DNA of 64,000 bases from CAWINX01 sp963837585. GTDB taxonomy: Bacteria; Actinomycetota; Thermoleophilia; Solirubrobacterales; 70-9. Location: NCBI GenBank assembly GCA_963837585.1, contig CAWINX010000004.1, positions 372,001 through 436,000 of the forward strand. The letters run 5' to 3'. The position numbers were made by a program, and so were the translations under genes. A model generated the notes under the pieces. That model saw only the letters and a list, made by a program, of their open reading frames with translations. It did not search any database and had not been told where the DNA came from. Each line of letters opens with the position of its first letter. Within the stretch, counting starts at the first letter, position 1. Positions 56,392 through 64,000 of this stretch are shown in pieces.

Positions 56392-56745
56392 CTAGTTCAG
56401 CCAGGCGGCCAGCTCGCCGACCGCGTCGGGATTGACGTAGTAGTAGGCCCAGAGCCCCTTGCGCTCGGAGCCGACGATGCCGGCGTCGCGCAGCACCTTG
56501 AGGTGGTGGGAGACGGTCGACTGAGAGAGGTCGAAGAGCGGCACCAGCTCACAGACGCAGACCTTGCCGGCGTGCTTGCGCAGGACGTCGACGAGCTGCA
56601 TGCGGATCGGGTCCCCAAGCGCCTTGGCTACGGCCGACATGCGTTCCGCCTCGACCCGTTCGATGTCGGGGTAGACGACCGGCTCGCAACACGGCTCGCC
56701 GGCCGGTCGCTTCTGCTTCGGGGTGAGCTCCAAATCGACAGCCAT
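56392..56745 (-). CDS. arsR: ArsR-family metalloregulator of the arsenic island
   Basis: A 117-residue winged-helix repressor: CVCEL at 63-67 is the classic arsenite-binding pair and the recognition helix reads DLSQSTVSHHLKVLRDAGIV. An extra CC pair sits at 19-20. The ATG at 56745 lies at the predicted transcription start (leaderless). It faces the GAPDH-arsJ operon and should repress both that operon and arsM through the matching operators. Confidence 0.92.
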   Translation of the reverse strand: MAVDLELTPKQKRPAGEPCCEPVVYPDIERVEAERMSAVAKALGDPIRMQLVDVLRKHAGKVCVCELVPLFDLSQSTVSHHLKVLRDAGIVGSERKGLWAYYYVNPDAVGELAAWLN

Positions 56746-56752
56746 CAATCTA

Positions 56753-56791
56753 CGTATATCGATTGAAATGATGAATGTCAATAGATAGCCT
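56753..56791. promoter_or_regulatory. Divergent arsR/GAPDH promoter-operator
   Basis: Minus strand: TTGACA (56781-56776), 17 bases, TATACG (56758-56753), then a leaderless arsR. Plus strand: TTGAAA (56763-56768), 17 bases, TAGCCT (56786-56791) for the GAPDH gene. A dyad TCAATC...GATTGA (arms 6, spacing 10) overlies the -10 region. A close copy precedes arsM. Confidence 0.65.
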
Positions 56792-56806
56792 GCGCCCAAG
56801 ATCGCG

Positions 56807-57821
56807 ATGAGCACGCGCGTAGGGATCAACGGCTTTGGGCGGATGGGCCGGCTGGCGCTGCGCGCCGCGTGGGAGCGACCGCAGCTGGAGTTCGCCCACG
56901 TCAACGAGTTGCACGGCGACGCCGCGACGGCCGCCCACCTGCTCGCCTTCGACTCGGTCCACGGACGCTGGTCGACCGAGGCCGAGGCGCGGGACGGCGC
57001 GCTCCTGGTCGACGGAACGCCGCTCGGCTACAGCTCCTCACGCCGACCCCGGCGAGGTCCCCTGGCGCGAGGCGGGCGTCGAGGTGGTGCTCGAGTGCAC
57101 CGGGCGATTCCGCACGATGGAGGCGCTGGCGCCCTACTTCGAGGCGGGTGTCCGCAAGGTGATCGTCGCGGCGCCGGTCAAGGACGCGGCGGCGCTCAAC
57201 ATCGTCCTCGGCGTCAACGACGACCGCTACGACCCCGACCGCCACGACGTCGTCACCGCCGCCTCCTGCACGACCAACTGCCTCGCCCCCGTCGTCAAGG
57301 CGATCCACGAGGGGATCGGGATCCGCCACGGGTCGATCACCACTCTCCACGACATGACCAACACCCAGGTCACGGTCGACGCCCCCCACAAGGATCTGCG
57401 GCGCGCTCGCGCCGCCAGCCTCTCGCTGATCCCGACGACGACCGGCTCGGCGACCGCGATCGGGATGATCTTCCCCGAACTGGAGGGCCGCCTCAACGGC
57501 CTCGCGGTGCGCGTGCCGCTGCTCAACTCCTCGCTGACCGACTGCGCCTTCGAGGTCTCCCGGCCGACCGACGTCGAGGAGGTCAACGGCCTGCTGCGGG
57601 CCGCTGCGGAGGGGCCGCTGCAGGGGATTCTCGGCTACGAGGAACGCCCGCTGGTCTCGGTCGACTATCGCGACGACCCGCGCTCGGCCGTCGTCGACGC
57701 GCCCTCGACCATGGTCATCGACGAGACCCAGGTCAAGGTCCTCGCCTGGTACGACAACGAGTGGGGCTACGCCAACCGCCTGGTCGAGCTGGCGCGGACG
57801 GTCGCCGATGGCCTCGACTGA
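56807..57821 (+). CDS. ArsJ-associated glyceraldehyde-3-phosphate dehydrogenase (single-base frame shift)
   Basis: Makes 1-arseno-3-phosphoglycerate from arsenate, which ArsJ exports; this is the known role of GAPDH next to arsJ. From the ATG at 56807: NAD fold RVGINGFGRMGRLALRAAW, active-site Cys in AASCTTNCLAPVVKAIH, and WYDNEWGYANRL at the end. An extra base at about 57036 shifts the frame before SHADPGEVPWREAGVEVVLECTG. About 337 residues. Its end overlaps the arsJ start by 14 bases. Confidence 0.9.
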
Positions 57822-59088
57822 CACGACCGCAGCCGGGCGCGGCGGCGACCTGCGCAACTACGCCCTGGTCACCGGCGCCTACTGGACCGAGACGCTCGCC
57901 GACGGCGCGACCCGGATGCTGGTGCTCTTCTACTTCTACGAGCTCGGCTACTCGCCGTTCACGATCGCCTCGCTGTTCATCTTCTACGAGGTCTTCGGCA
58001 TCGTCACCAACCTGGTCGGCGGCTGGCTGGCGGCGCGCTTCGGGCTGCGGACGACGCTCTTCATGGGCCTTGGCACCCAGATCCTCGCCCTCTGCATGCT
58101 CGGCTTCGCGCCGGGGGCCTGGCTGGTCGTCCCCTACGTGATGGCCTCACAGGCGATCTCGGGGATCGCCAAGGACCTGACCAAGATGAGCTCCAAGAGC
58201 GCGGTCAAGCTGGTCGTGCCGGAGGGCGAGGAGTCGGCCCTCTACCGCTGGGTCGCTGTCCTCACCGGCTCCAAGAACGCGCTGAAGGGGGTCGGCTTCT
58301 TCCTCGGCGGGCTGATGCTGACCCTGTTCGGGTTCCAGACCTCGATGCTGATCCTCGCGGGCGCCGTCTTCGCCGCCCTGTTGACGGTGGCTCAGCTGAT
58401 GCACGGCCACCTCGGCCGCCCCGACGCGACCGCCAAGTTCAAGCAGATGTTCTCCAACAACCGTGCCGTCAACGTCCTCGCCGCGGCGCGCATCTTCCTT
58501 TTCGCCTCGCGCGACGTCTGGTTCGTCGTCGGCCTCCCGGTCTATCTGGAGACCGTGCTCGGCTGGAGCTTCTGGCAGACCGGCGGCTTCCTGGCGATCT
58601 GGGTGATCGGCTACGGGGCGGTGCAGGCCGCCGCCCCCCGCTTCGTGCGCAGGCGCAGGGCGGAGGGCGGTGCCGAGCCCGACGGCAGGACGGCGACCTG
58701 GCTGGCTTTCGCGCTGGCGGCCTTCCCCGCGGCGATCGCCGTCTGCCTCTCCTCCGACCTCGACCCGACCGCGGTACTCATCCTCGGGCTGATCGCCTTC
58801 GGCGTCGTCTTCGCGATGAACTCGGCGGTCCACTCCTACCTGATCCTCGCCTACTCCGAGAACGACAGAGCGGCGATGAACGTCGGCTTCTATTACATGG
58901 CAAACGCCGGCGGGCGCCTGGCGGGAACGATCCTCTCCGGCCTGCTCTACCAGTGGCAGGGCCTCACCGCCTGCCTCTGGGCGTCGGTCGTTTGCGTCCT
59001 CGCCGCCGCCCTGCTCTCCGCTGCGCTGCTGCCTGCTCAGGGCGAGGGCTTGCGGGCGCGAATCAGCGCCGAGGCGGCTTTGTCGTGA
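57808..59088 (+). CDS. arsJ: Organoarsenical efflux MFS transporter ArsJ
   Basis: A 426-residue twelve-helix MFS protein with the ArsJ pattern: YALVTGAYWTETLADGATRML at the N-terminus, YELGYSPFTIASLFIFYE, AISGIAKDLTKMSSKSAVK and GSKNALKGVGFFLGG. It exports 1-arseno-3-phosphoglycerate made by the preceding GAPDH. Its 3' end overlaps the convergent arsM by 52 bases. Intact frame. Confidence 0.92.
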   Translation: MASTDTTAAGRGGDLRNYALVTGAYWTETLADGATRMLVLFYFYELGYSPFTIASLFIFYEVFGIVTNLVGGWLAARFGLRTTLFMGLGTQILALCMLGFAPGAWLVVPYVMASQAISGIAKDLTKMSSKSAVKLVVPEGEESALYRWVAVLTGSKNALKGVGFFLGGLMLTLFGFQTSMLILAGAVFAALLTVAQLMHGHLGRPDATAKFKQMFSNNRAVNVLAAARIFLFASRDVWFVVGLPVYLETVLGWSFWQTGGFLAIWVIGYGAVQAAAPRFVRRRRAEGGAEPDGRTATWLAFALAAFPAAIAVCLSSDLDPTAVLILGLIAFGVVFAMNSAVHSYLILAYSENDRAAMNVGFYYMANAGGRLAGTILSGLLYQWQGLTACLWASVVCVLAAALLSAALLPAQGEGLRARISAEAALS

Positions 59089-59847
59089 ACTCGATGGGTC
59101 TCGACGATCTCCACGTCGACGAGGCCGGCGGCGCGCAGGGCGTCCTCGAACTCGGGCCGCGTCAGGGCGCCGCCGATGCAACCGGTCCACTCGGCCATGT
59201 CGGCGCGCGTCGCCGCATCCATGTCCGCGTCGGCGACCACGTCGGAAACGGCAAAGCGCCCGCCGGGCTTCAGCACCCTGGCCGCCTCGGCCAGGACCTT
59301 CGGCTTGTCCCCGGAGAGATTGATGACGCAGTTGGAGATGACCACGTCCACCGACTCCGAGGGGAGCGGTATGGCCTCGATCTCGCCGCGCAGCCACTCG
59401 ACGTTCTCGACCCCGGCCTTGCGCTGGTTGCGGCGCGCCAGGTCGAGCATCTCGTCGGTCATATCCAGTCCATACGCCTTGCCGGTCGGGCCCACGCGCC
59501 TGGCGGAGAGCAAGCACGTCGATTCCACCGCCGGAGCCAAGGTCGAGCACCACCTCGCCGGCGCCCAGCTCGGCGACGGCGGTCGGATTGCCACAGCCCA
59601 GCGAGGCCATCGTCGCGGTGTCGGGCAGCTCGCTTCGGGTGGCCTCGTCGTAGAGGGACGAGCCAAAGACATGGACTTCCTCGTCGCTGAGAGCGGCGCC
59701 GGACGCGCAACAGGATCCGCCGGAGGAGGCTTCGGAGTCGACGCTTCGGGCGGCCGCCGCGTAGCGCTCGCGCACCGACTTTCGGATCTCCTCGCCGTCG
59801 GGGTCGGCCCCCGTGCAGCAGTTGCTTGAACTTAGATCGACGCTCAT
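59037..59847 (-). CDS. arsM: Arsenite methyltransferase ArsM (single-base frame shift)
   Basis: SAM-dependent enzyme methylating arsenite to volatile species. About 269 residues with SAM motif LDLGSGGGID and conserved Cys residues at about 47 (GSCC), 173 (SNCVINLS) and 223 (EWTGCIGG), the three needed for As(III) binding. An extra base at about 59510 shifts the frame right after the SAM motif. ATG 59847; -10 box TATACA ends 7 bases before it (leaderless). Convergent with arsJ. Confidence 0.9.
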
Positions 59848-59854
59848 CGATCTA

Positions 59855-59883
59855 TGTATATCCATTGAATTGACGTTTGTCAA
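59855..59883 (-). promoter_or_regulatory. arsM promoter-operator
   Basis: TTGACA (59883-59878), 17 bases, TATACA (59860-59855), start codon 7 bases later. The segment shares TTCAAT-GATATAC-TAGAT with the arsR promoter at the same spacing, so the same ArsR is expected to bind both. Confidence 0.65.
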
Positions 59884-59891
59884 TGAAATGA

Positions 59892-60810
59892 CTACGGACT
59901 CGAGGCGAGCCAGCGGCGCTCCTTGATGCGGATCGCCGGCGTGGCGACGAGGCTGCCGAGGCGTCGTTGCGCGCTTCGCAGCCGCGAGTCGTGCCCGGCC
60001 GGGAGCAGCTTGGCGAGCTGGCGGTATTCGCGCGAGACCCGGCTCTCCCGGAAGACGGTTGGCGATCGCGGTGAGCAGGTCGGCGGGGTCGGACACCGTC
60101 GTCCTCGCCAACTCCTCGCCCTCGACCGTGATCTGCAGCTCGGCCGGAAAGTCGCGGGCCGGAGGCGGCCGCAGCGGCTCGGCCAGGGCGCCGCGGATCG
60201 CGGCGGCCAGCGCCTCGCGGGTCGGCTCCAGCTCGTAGGGGCGAGCCCGCCCCCGCCCCAGGCCCTCCATCGTGGGCACCAGGCGGGCGCTGCCCAGCTC
60301 GCCCTCGTCGAGCTCCTCGAGCATCCAGCGATCGCCGGAGGCGACCAGCACCGGGATGCCCTCGGCCGCGAGCGCCTGCGCGTAGACCCGAACCTCGCTG
60401 AGCGACTCGCCGTCGAGCAGCACCTCCATCTCCCAGATGAAGGTGTGCGAGCAGAACCCGCGCGGGTTGGGAGTGCTGGCGTGATGGCCGATCATCACAA
60501 CGGCGTCGAGCGGCCCGCCGTGCGCCTTGGCGATCGACGGTTCCGCCTCGGCCAGAGCGAGGTCGGCGATCGGGCGCACCTCGATGCCGGCCGGGATGCG
60601 CTCGCGCTCGATGTTGGTCCCGACCATGTGCCAGTCCCCGACCGAGATGTTCTCGACGCCTCCGTCGCGCAGGGCCTCGATCGCGACCAGCACCTCGTCG
60701 GTCATCAGCCGGCGGCCGCGAGCGTAGGCGGCGGGGTGCGAGGGCAGGCAATCGCCGTAGTCGTCGATCCCCGCGATGCCCTCCATGTCCGCGGCGATCA
60801 GGACGTTCAC
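59892..60810 (-). CDS. D-aminopeptidase, DppA/M55 family (single-base frame shift)
   Basis: Zinc peptidase of D-amino-acid peptides. From the ATG at 60810: Asp8 and Glu10 in AADMEGIAGI, His61 in GDWHMVGTN, His109/110 in IGHHAS and Glu near TFIWEMEV supply the two-metal site. An extra C at about 60060 shifts the frame; corrected, it ends VFRESRVSREYRQLAKLL...IKERRWLASSP, about 305 residues. May recycle wall peptides. It is not part of the arsenic operon. Confidence 0.85.
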
Positions 60811-60820
60811 GACGCACAGC

Positions 60821-61369
60821 CTATGCCGATATGCCGACCCGCTTCTCGTCGCTCGGGGCGGGACGGAGGATCAGCACTTCCGCGGGGGCGCGCTCGAGCA
60901 GCCAGACCAGGTCTTCGCCGCCCAGCCCCTCCGCCCCATTGGACCCGGCCGGGACGACGACGCGATCGAAGCTCTCGCGCTTCAGCAGTCGAGCCAGGGC
61001 GTGGCGATAGGAGCGGCCGCGCTCGATGCGCGCATCGACGGGAACGTCTTTCGCGGCGGCCCGCTGCTCAATCGCCTCCAGCATCGCCATCGCCCTCTCC
61101 GCCTCCTTGGGAATCGAGCAGTCGAGCGGCAGCCGCATCGGCACCGCCGCGAGGTAAGCGGGCATCAGTGTCCCGCCCTCGGCCCGCGCCAACCGCAGGG
61201 CGGCGTCGAGGACGCGCCGGGAGATCTCGGTCCCGGTGAAGGGAAGGAGGATGCGATGCACCTCCTCCTCTCCGCGGGAGCGCCCGCCGCGGCGGGCGGA
61301 GCGGGCCAGCAGGTAGCCGCCGCCGAGGCCGACGACCAGCGCAAGGCCAACCAGGACGTGCTCGATCAT
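60821..61369 (-). CDS. Membrane-anchored universal stress (UspA) domain protein
   Basis: A 182-residue protein: one N-terminal helix (VLVGLALVVGLGGGYLLARS), a basic loop and a UspA domain (HRILLPFTGTEISRRVLDAALRLA, DRVVVPAGSNGAEGLGGEDLVWLLE). The start overlaps the kdpD stop (ATGA), so it is part of the kdp operon and may help K+ sensing. Usp domains often bind ATP; the G-rich loop is only partly kept. Confidence 0.8.
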   Translation of the reverse strand: MIEHVLVGLALVVGLGGGYLLARSARRGGRSRGEEEVHRILLPFTGTEISRRVLDAALRLARAEGGTLMPAYLAAVPMRLPLDCSIPKEAERAMAMLEAIEQRAAAKDVPVDARIERGRSYRHALARLLKRESFDRVVVPAGSNGAEGLGGEDLVWLLERAPAEVLILRPAPSDEKRVGISA

Positions 61370-62484
61370 TCGCCCTCCCTCGCCTCGCGGTGGGCGATGA
61401 TTCGCACGTCGACGCCGGAGGGGGTCGCCCGCATCAACCGCTGCGGCAGCGGCTCGCGCAGGCGGGCCAATCCGCGTGCCGGCTGAGACTCGCCGACCAT
61501 GATGTAGGTGGTGCCGCGCTCACGCACGACGCGCGCCACCGCGGCGACAAGGTCATCGTGCTCCTCGATCAGCAGCTTCGCCCCCAGCACCGAGGCGAGC
61601 TGGCGCAACGCCGTCACCTGGCGCTCGACCTCCCCCTCGATCGGCTGGCCCGGGCGCTTCACCCAAAGCAGGTCCAGCCCGGTTCCCAGTCGCTGCGCCG
61701 AGCGCCAGGCGCGGCGGACCAACCGCTGCGAGCTCGGCTGCGGGCGGATCAGCGCGAGCAGCCGCTCCCCCACCGCCTTCGGCACCTCGCTCGCCATCCG
61801 CTCCTCACGCGTGCCGAGCGGCTCAATCTGCTCGAGCGTCAGTCGCTTCGCCTCGACGCTCTCGGCGACCTGGCGCAAGCTGACCTCGCGCAACGCGGCG
61901 AGGTTCTCGATCCGGAAGAAGTTGTTGAGCGCAGCGTCGATCGTCTCGCCGGGGTAGATCTTGCCGGCGCGCAGCCGCTCCACCAGCGCCTCCGGGGTGA
62001 GGTCGATCAGCACCACCTCGTCGGCGGTCCCCAGGACCGAGTCGGGCACCGTCTCCCGTACCCGCACCCCGGTCAGCTCGGCGACCTGGTCGTTGAGCGA
62101 CTCGAGGTGCTGGACGTTGACGGTCGAGAAGACGTCAATCCCCGCTTCGACCGCCTCGGCGATGTCCTCATAGCGCTTCTCGTGCTCGAGGCCGGGCGGG
62201 TTGGTGTGGGCCAACTCGTCGATCAGAGCCAGGTCGGGGCGGCGGCGCAGCACGGCGAGCAGGTCCATCTCCTCGACCGTCACATCGCGATAGGGGACGG
62301 AGCGCCGCGACACCACCTCCAGGCCCCGCGCCTGGTCGGTCGTCTCCGGGCGCTCATGGGGCTCGAGGTAGCCGATCGCCACGTCCCTCCCCGCCGCCTT
62401 CTCCGCTTGACCCTCTTGGAGCATGCGGTAGGTCTTGCCGACGCCCGCGGCCATGCCCAGGAAGATCTTGTAGCGGCCGGCCAC
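61366..62484 (-). CDS. kdpD: KdpD N-terminal sensor without a kinase domain
   Basis: A 372-residue protein with the KdpD domain only: Walker A GMAAGVGKT at 10-18, GYLEPHERPET, LIDELAHTNPPG, and a Usp-like second half (RLGTGLDLLWVKRP, LIEEHDDLVAAVARVV). There is no membrane domain, His box or ATPase domain, so it cannot signal by phosphorelay alone. Similar short KdpD proteins occur in several lineages and may bind c-di-AMP. 12 bases after kdpB, no kdpC in between. Confidence 0.85.
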   Translation of the reverse strand: MAGRYKIFLGMAAGVGKTYRMLQEGQAEKAAGRDVAIGYLEPHERPETTDQARGLEVVSRRSVPYRDVTVEEMDLLAVLRRRPDLALIDELAHTNPPGLEHEKRYEDIAEAVEAGIDVFSTVNVQHLESLNDQVAELTGVRVRETVPDSVLGTADEVVLIDLTPEALVERLRAGKIYPGETIDAALNNFFRIENLAALREVSLRQVAESVEAKRLTLEQIEPLGTREERMASEVPKAVGERLLALIRPQPSSQRLVRRAWRSAQRLGTGLDLLWVKRPGQPIEGEVERQVTALRQLASVLGAKLLIEEHDDLVAAVARVVRERGTTYIMVGESQPARGLARLREPLPQRLMRATPSGVDVRIIAHREAREGE

Positions 62485-62496
62485 GGCGTCCCCCGG

Positions 62497-64000
62497 TCAG
62501 GCCCCCAACAGGTTGTGGACGACGAGGTCGATCAGCTTGATCCCGATGAACGGGGCGATCACTCCACCGAGGCCGTAGATCAGCATGTTGCGCCGCAGCA
62601 GGGCGGTGGCGCCGATCGGCCGGTAGCGCACGCCGCGCAGGGAGAGCGGGATCAGCAGCGGGATGATCAGCGCGTTGAAGATCACCGCAGAGAGGATCGC
62701 CGACTGCGGCGTTCCCAGCGACATCAGGTTGAGGGCGTCGAGCGGCCCCTTCTGCCCGGCGATCGCGTAGGTCGCGGCGAACATCGCCGGCAGGATCGCG
62801 AAGTACTTGGCGATGTCGTTGGCGATCGAGAAGGTGGTGAGGGCGCCACGGGTGATCAGCAGCTGCTTGCCGACCTCGACGATCTCGATCAGCTTGGTGG
62901 GATTGGAGTCGAGGTCGACCATGTTGCCGGCCTCGCGAGCCGCCTGGGTGCCGGTGTTCATCGCCACGCCGACGTCGGCCTGGGCCAGCGCCGGGGCGTC
63001 GTTGGTCCCGTCGCCGGTCATCGCGATCAGGCGACCGTCGGATTGCTGCTCGCGGATCAGCTCGAGCTTGCGCTCCGGCGTCGCCTCGGCGAGGAAGTCG
63101 TCGACGCCGGCCTCCTCGGCGATCTTCGCCGCAGTCAGCTTGTTGTCGCCGGTGACCATGATCGTGCGGATGCCCATCGCCCGCAGCTGGTCGAAGCGGG
63201 CGCGGATGCCCTCCTTGACCACGTCCTTGAGGTAGATCACGCCGAGCACGCGCTCGTTGCGGGCGACCGCCAGCGGGGTGCCGCCCTCGCGTCCGATTCG
63301 ATCGAGCTCGGCCCGCAGCTGCTCGGGGGCACGCCCCCCCTCGGCGCCAACCCAGGCCTCGATCGCATCCCCGGCGCCCTTGCGCAACCGCGTTCCGTTG
63401 AAGTCGACGCCGCTCATCCGCGTCTCGGCGGTGAACGGGACGAAGGTCGGCTCATGGCCGGCGAAGTCGTGCTCGCGGATCCCGTAGGTCTTGGCGAGGA
63501 CGACGATCGAGCGCCCCTCCGGGGTCTCGTCGGCGAGCGAGGACATCTGCGCCGCCTCGGCCAGCTCCTCGACGCCGACGCCCGGCATCGGCATGAACTC
63601 GACCGCCTCGCGGTTGCCGAGGGTGATCGTGCCGGTCTTGTCGAGCAGCAGCACGTCGCAATCCCCCGACGCCTCGACGGCGCGGCCGGAGAGGGCGAGG
63701 ACGTTGCGGCGGACGAGGCGATCCATGCCGGCAATCCCGATCGCCGAGAGCAGCGCCCCGATCGTGGTCGGGATCAACGCGACGAGCAGGGCGATCAGGG
63801 TCGTCTCGGAGAGCTGGGTGCCGGCGAAGAGGCCGAACGGCCGCAGTGCGACGACGACGAAGATGAAGACCAGCGTCAGCGCGGCGAGGAGGATGCCGAG
63901 AGCGATCTCGTTCGGCGTCTTGCGCCGCTCCGCCCCCTCGACCAGGGCGATCATCCGGTCGAGGAACGATTTGCCGGGCTCCTGGGTGATCTCGACGACG
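62497..64000 (-). CDS. kdpB: Potassium-transporting ATPase KdpB, C-terminal part
   Basis: P-type ATPase catalytic subunit. The window covers about 500 residues from TQEPGKSFLDRM to the end: ALIPTTIGALLSAIGIAGMDRL, phosphorylation site LLLDKTGTITLG, ATP-binding KGAGDAIEAW, hinge TGDGTNDAPALAQADVGVAM and the C-terminal helices FIGIKLIDLVVHNLLG. The gene continues past the right edge. Coupled to kdpD (12-base gap). Confidence 0.95.
   Translation of the reverse strand, partial: VVEITQEPGKSFLDRMIALVEGAERRKTPNEIALGILLAALTLVFIFVVVALRPFGLFAGTQLSETTLIALLVALIPTTIGALLSAIGIAGMDRLVRRNVLALSGRAVEASGDCDVLLLDKTGTITLGNREAVEFMPMPGVGVEELAEAAQMSSLADETPEGRSIVVLAKTYGIREHDFAGHEPTFVPFTAETRMSGVDFNGTRLRKGAGDAIEAWVGAEGGRAPEQLRAELDRIGREGGTPLAVARNERVLGVIYLKDVVKEGIRARFDQLRAMGIRTIMVTGDNKLTAAKIAEEAGVDDFLAEATPERKLELIREQQSDGRLIAMTGDGTNDAPALAQADVGVAMNTGTQAAREAGNMVDLDSNPTKLIEIVEVGKQLLITRGALTTFSIANDIAKYFAILPAMFAATYAIAGQKGPLDALNLMSLGTPQSAILSAVIFNALIIPLLIPLSLRGVRYRPIGATALLRRNMLIYGLGGVIAPFIGIKLIDLVVHNLLGA

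Overview
This window is GC-rich (roughly 70% by eye) bacterial chromosome, most likely an aerobic actinobacterium of the class Thermoleophilia (Solirubrobacterales-like). The pointers are the codon usage, the mraZ-to-ftsZ division and cell-wall cluster with meso-DAP-type MurE, the actinobacterial FtsZ tail, and a small surface protein (48.8 kb) of a type I associate with Solirubrobacterales. The assignment comes from recognised families, not from a search. No rRNA, tRNA, CRISPR array or intact insertion sequence was seen.

Layout. 0-22.2 kb (minus strand): dcw cluster read from high to low coordinates, mraZ-rsmH-ftsL-ftsI-murE-murF-mraY, then an 8-14.7 kb interruption, then murD-ftsW-murG-murC/murB-ftsQ-ftsZ, with the start of gcvT at the edge. 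The interruption holds a polysaccharide deacetylase, a cupin, a secreted protein, a membrane protein, a Phd/VapC toxin-antitoxin pair, an AbiTii protein, a DUF5677-like protein and a RusA-like nuclease: an accessory, defence-flavoured island. 22.3-29.2 kb: a membrane protein and a Tad/Flp pilus assembly operon with its own two-component pair. 29.2-31 kb: a PfkB kinase and a PHP phosphatase, convergent on a perfect palindrome. 31-36.6 kb: aa3-type cytochrome oxidase operon (cupredoxin, ctaC, ctaD, ctaE, ctaG, a 43-residue membrane peptide, SCO1). 36.7-40.2 kb: two poorly known proteins, glpD and a nitroreductase. 40.2-46.7 kb: a cobalamin-riboswitch-controlled operon of two DUF4430 (transcobalamin-like) secreted proteins and an ECF transporter whose S component is fused to an intrinsic-factor-like helical-barrel domain. 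46.7-55 kb: double beta-propeller protein, surface protein, FAD oxidoreductase, site-2 protease, GAF histidine kinase and trypsin-like protease, then two more copies of the palindrome family. 55.2-60 kb: TPR and RTX-like proteins and an arsenic island (arsR, GAPDH, arsJ, arsM) with matched promoter-operators. 60-64 kb: D-aminopeptidase, UspA, short KdpD and partial KdpB.

The strongest candidate for a little-described system is the 40.2-46.7 kb operon, which looks like a bacterial, membrane-tethered version of the animal intrinsic factor/transcobalamin B12 capture module. A caveat applies throughout: about 35-40 single-base frame shifts, nearly all +1, break otherwise intact and often essential genes. 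They look like uncorrected assembly indels, so the affected genes are annotated here as single CDSs with the shift position given, and every apparent gene fusion must be read with that in mind.
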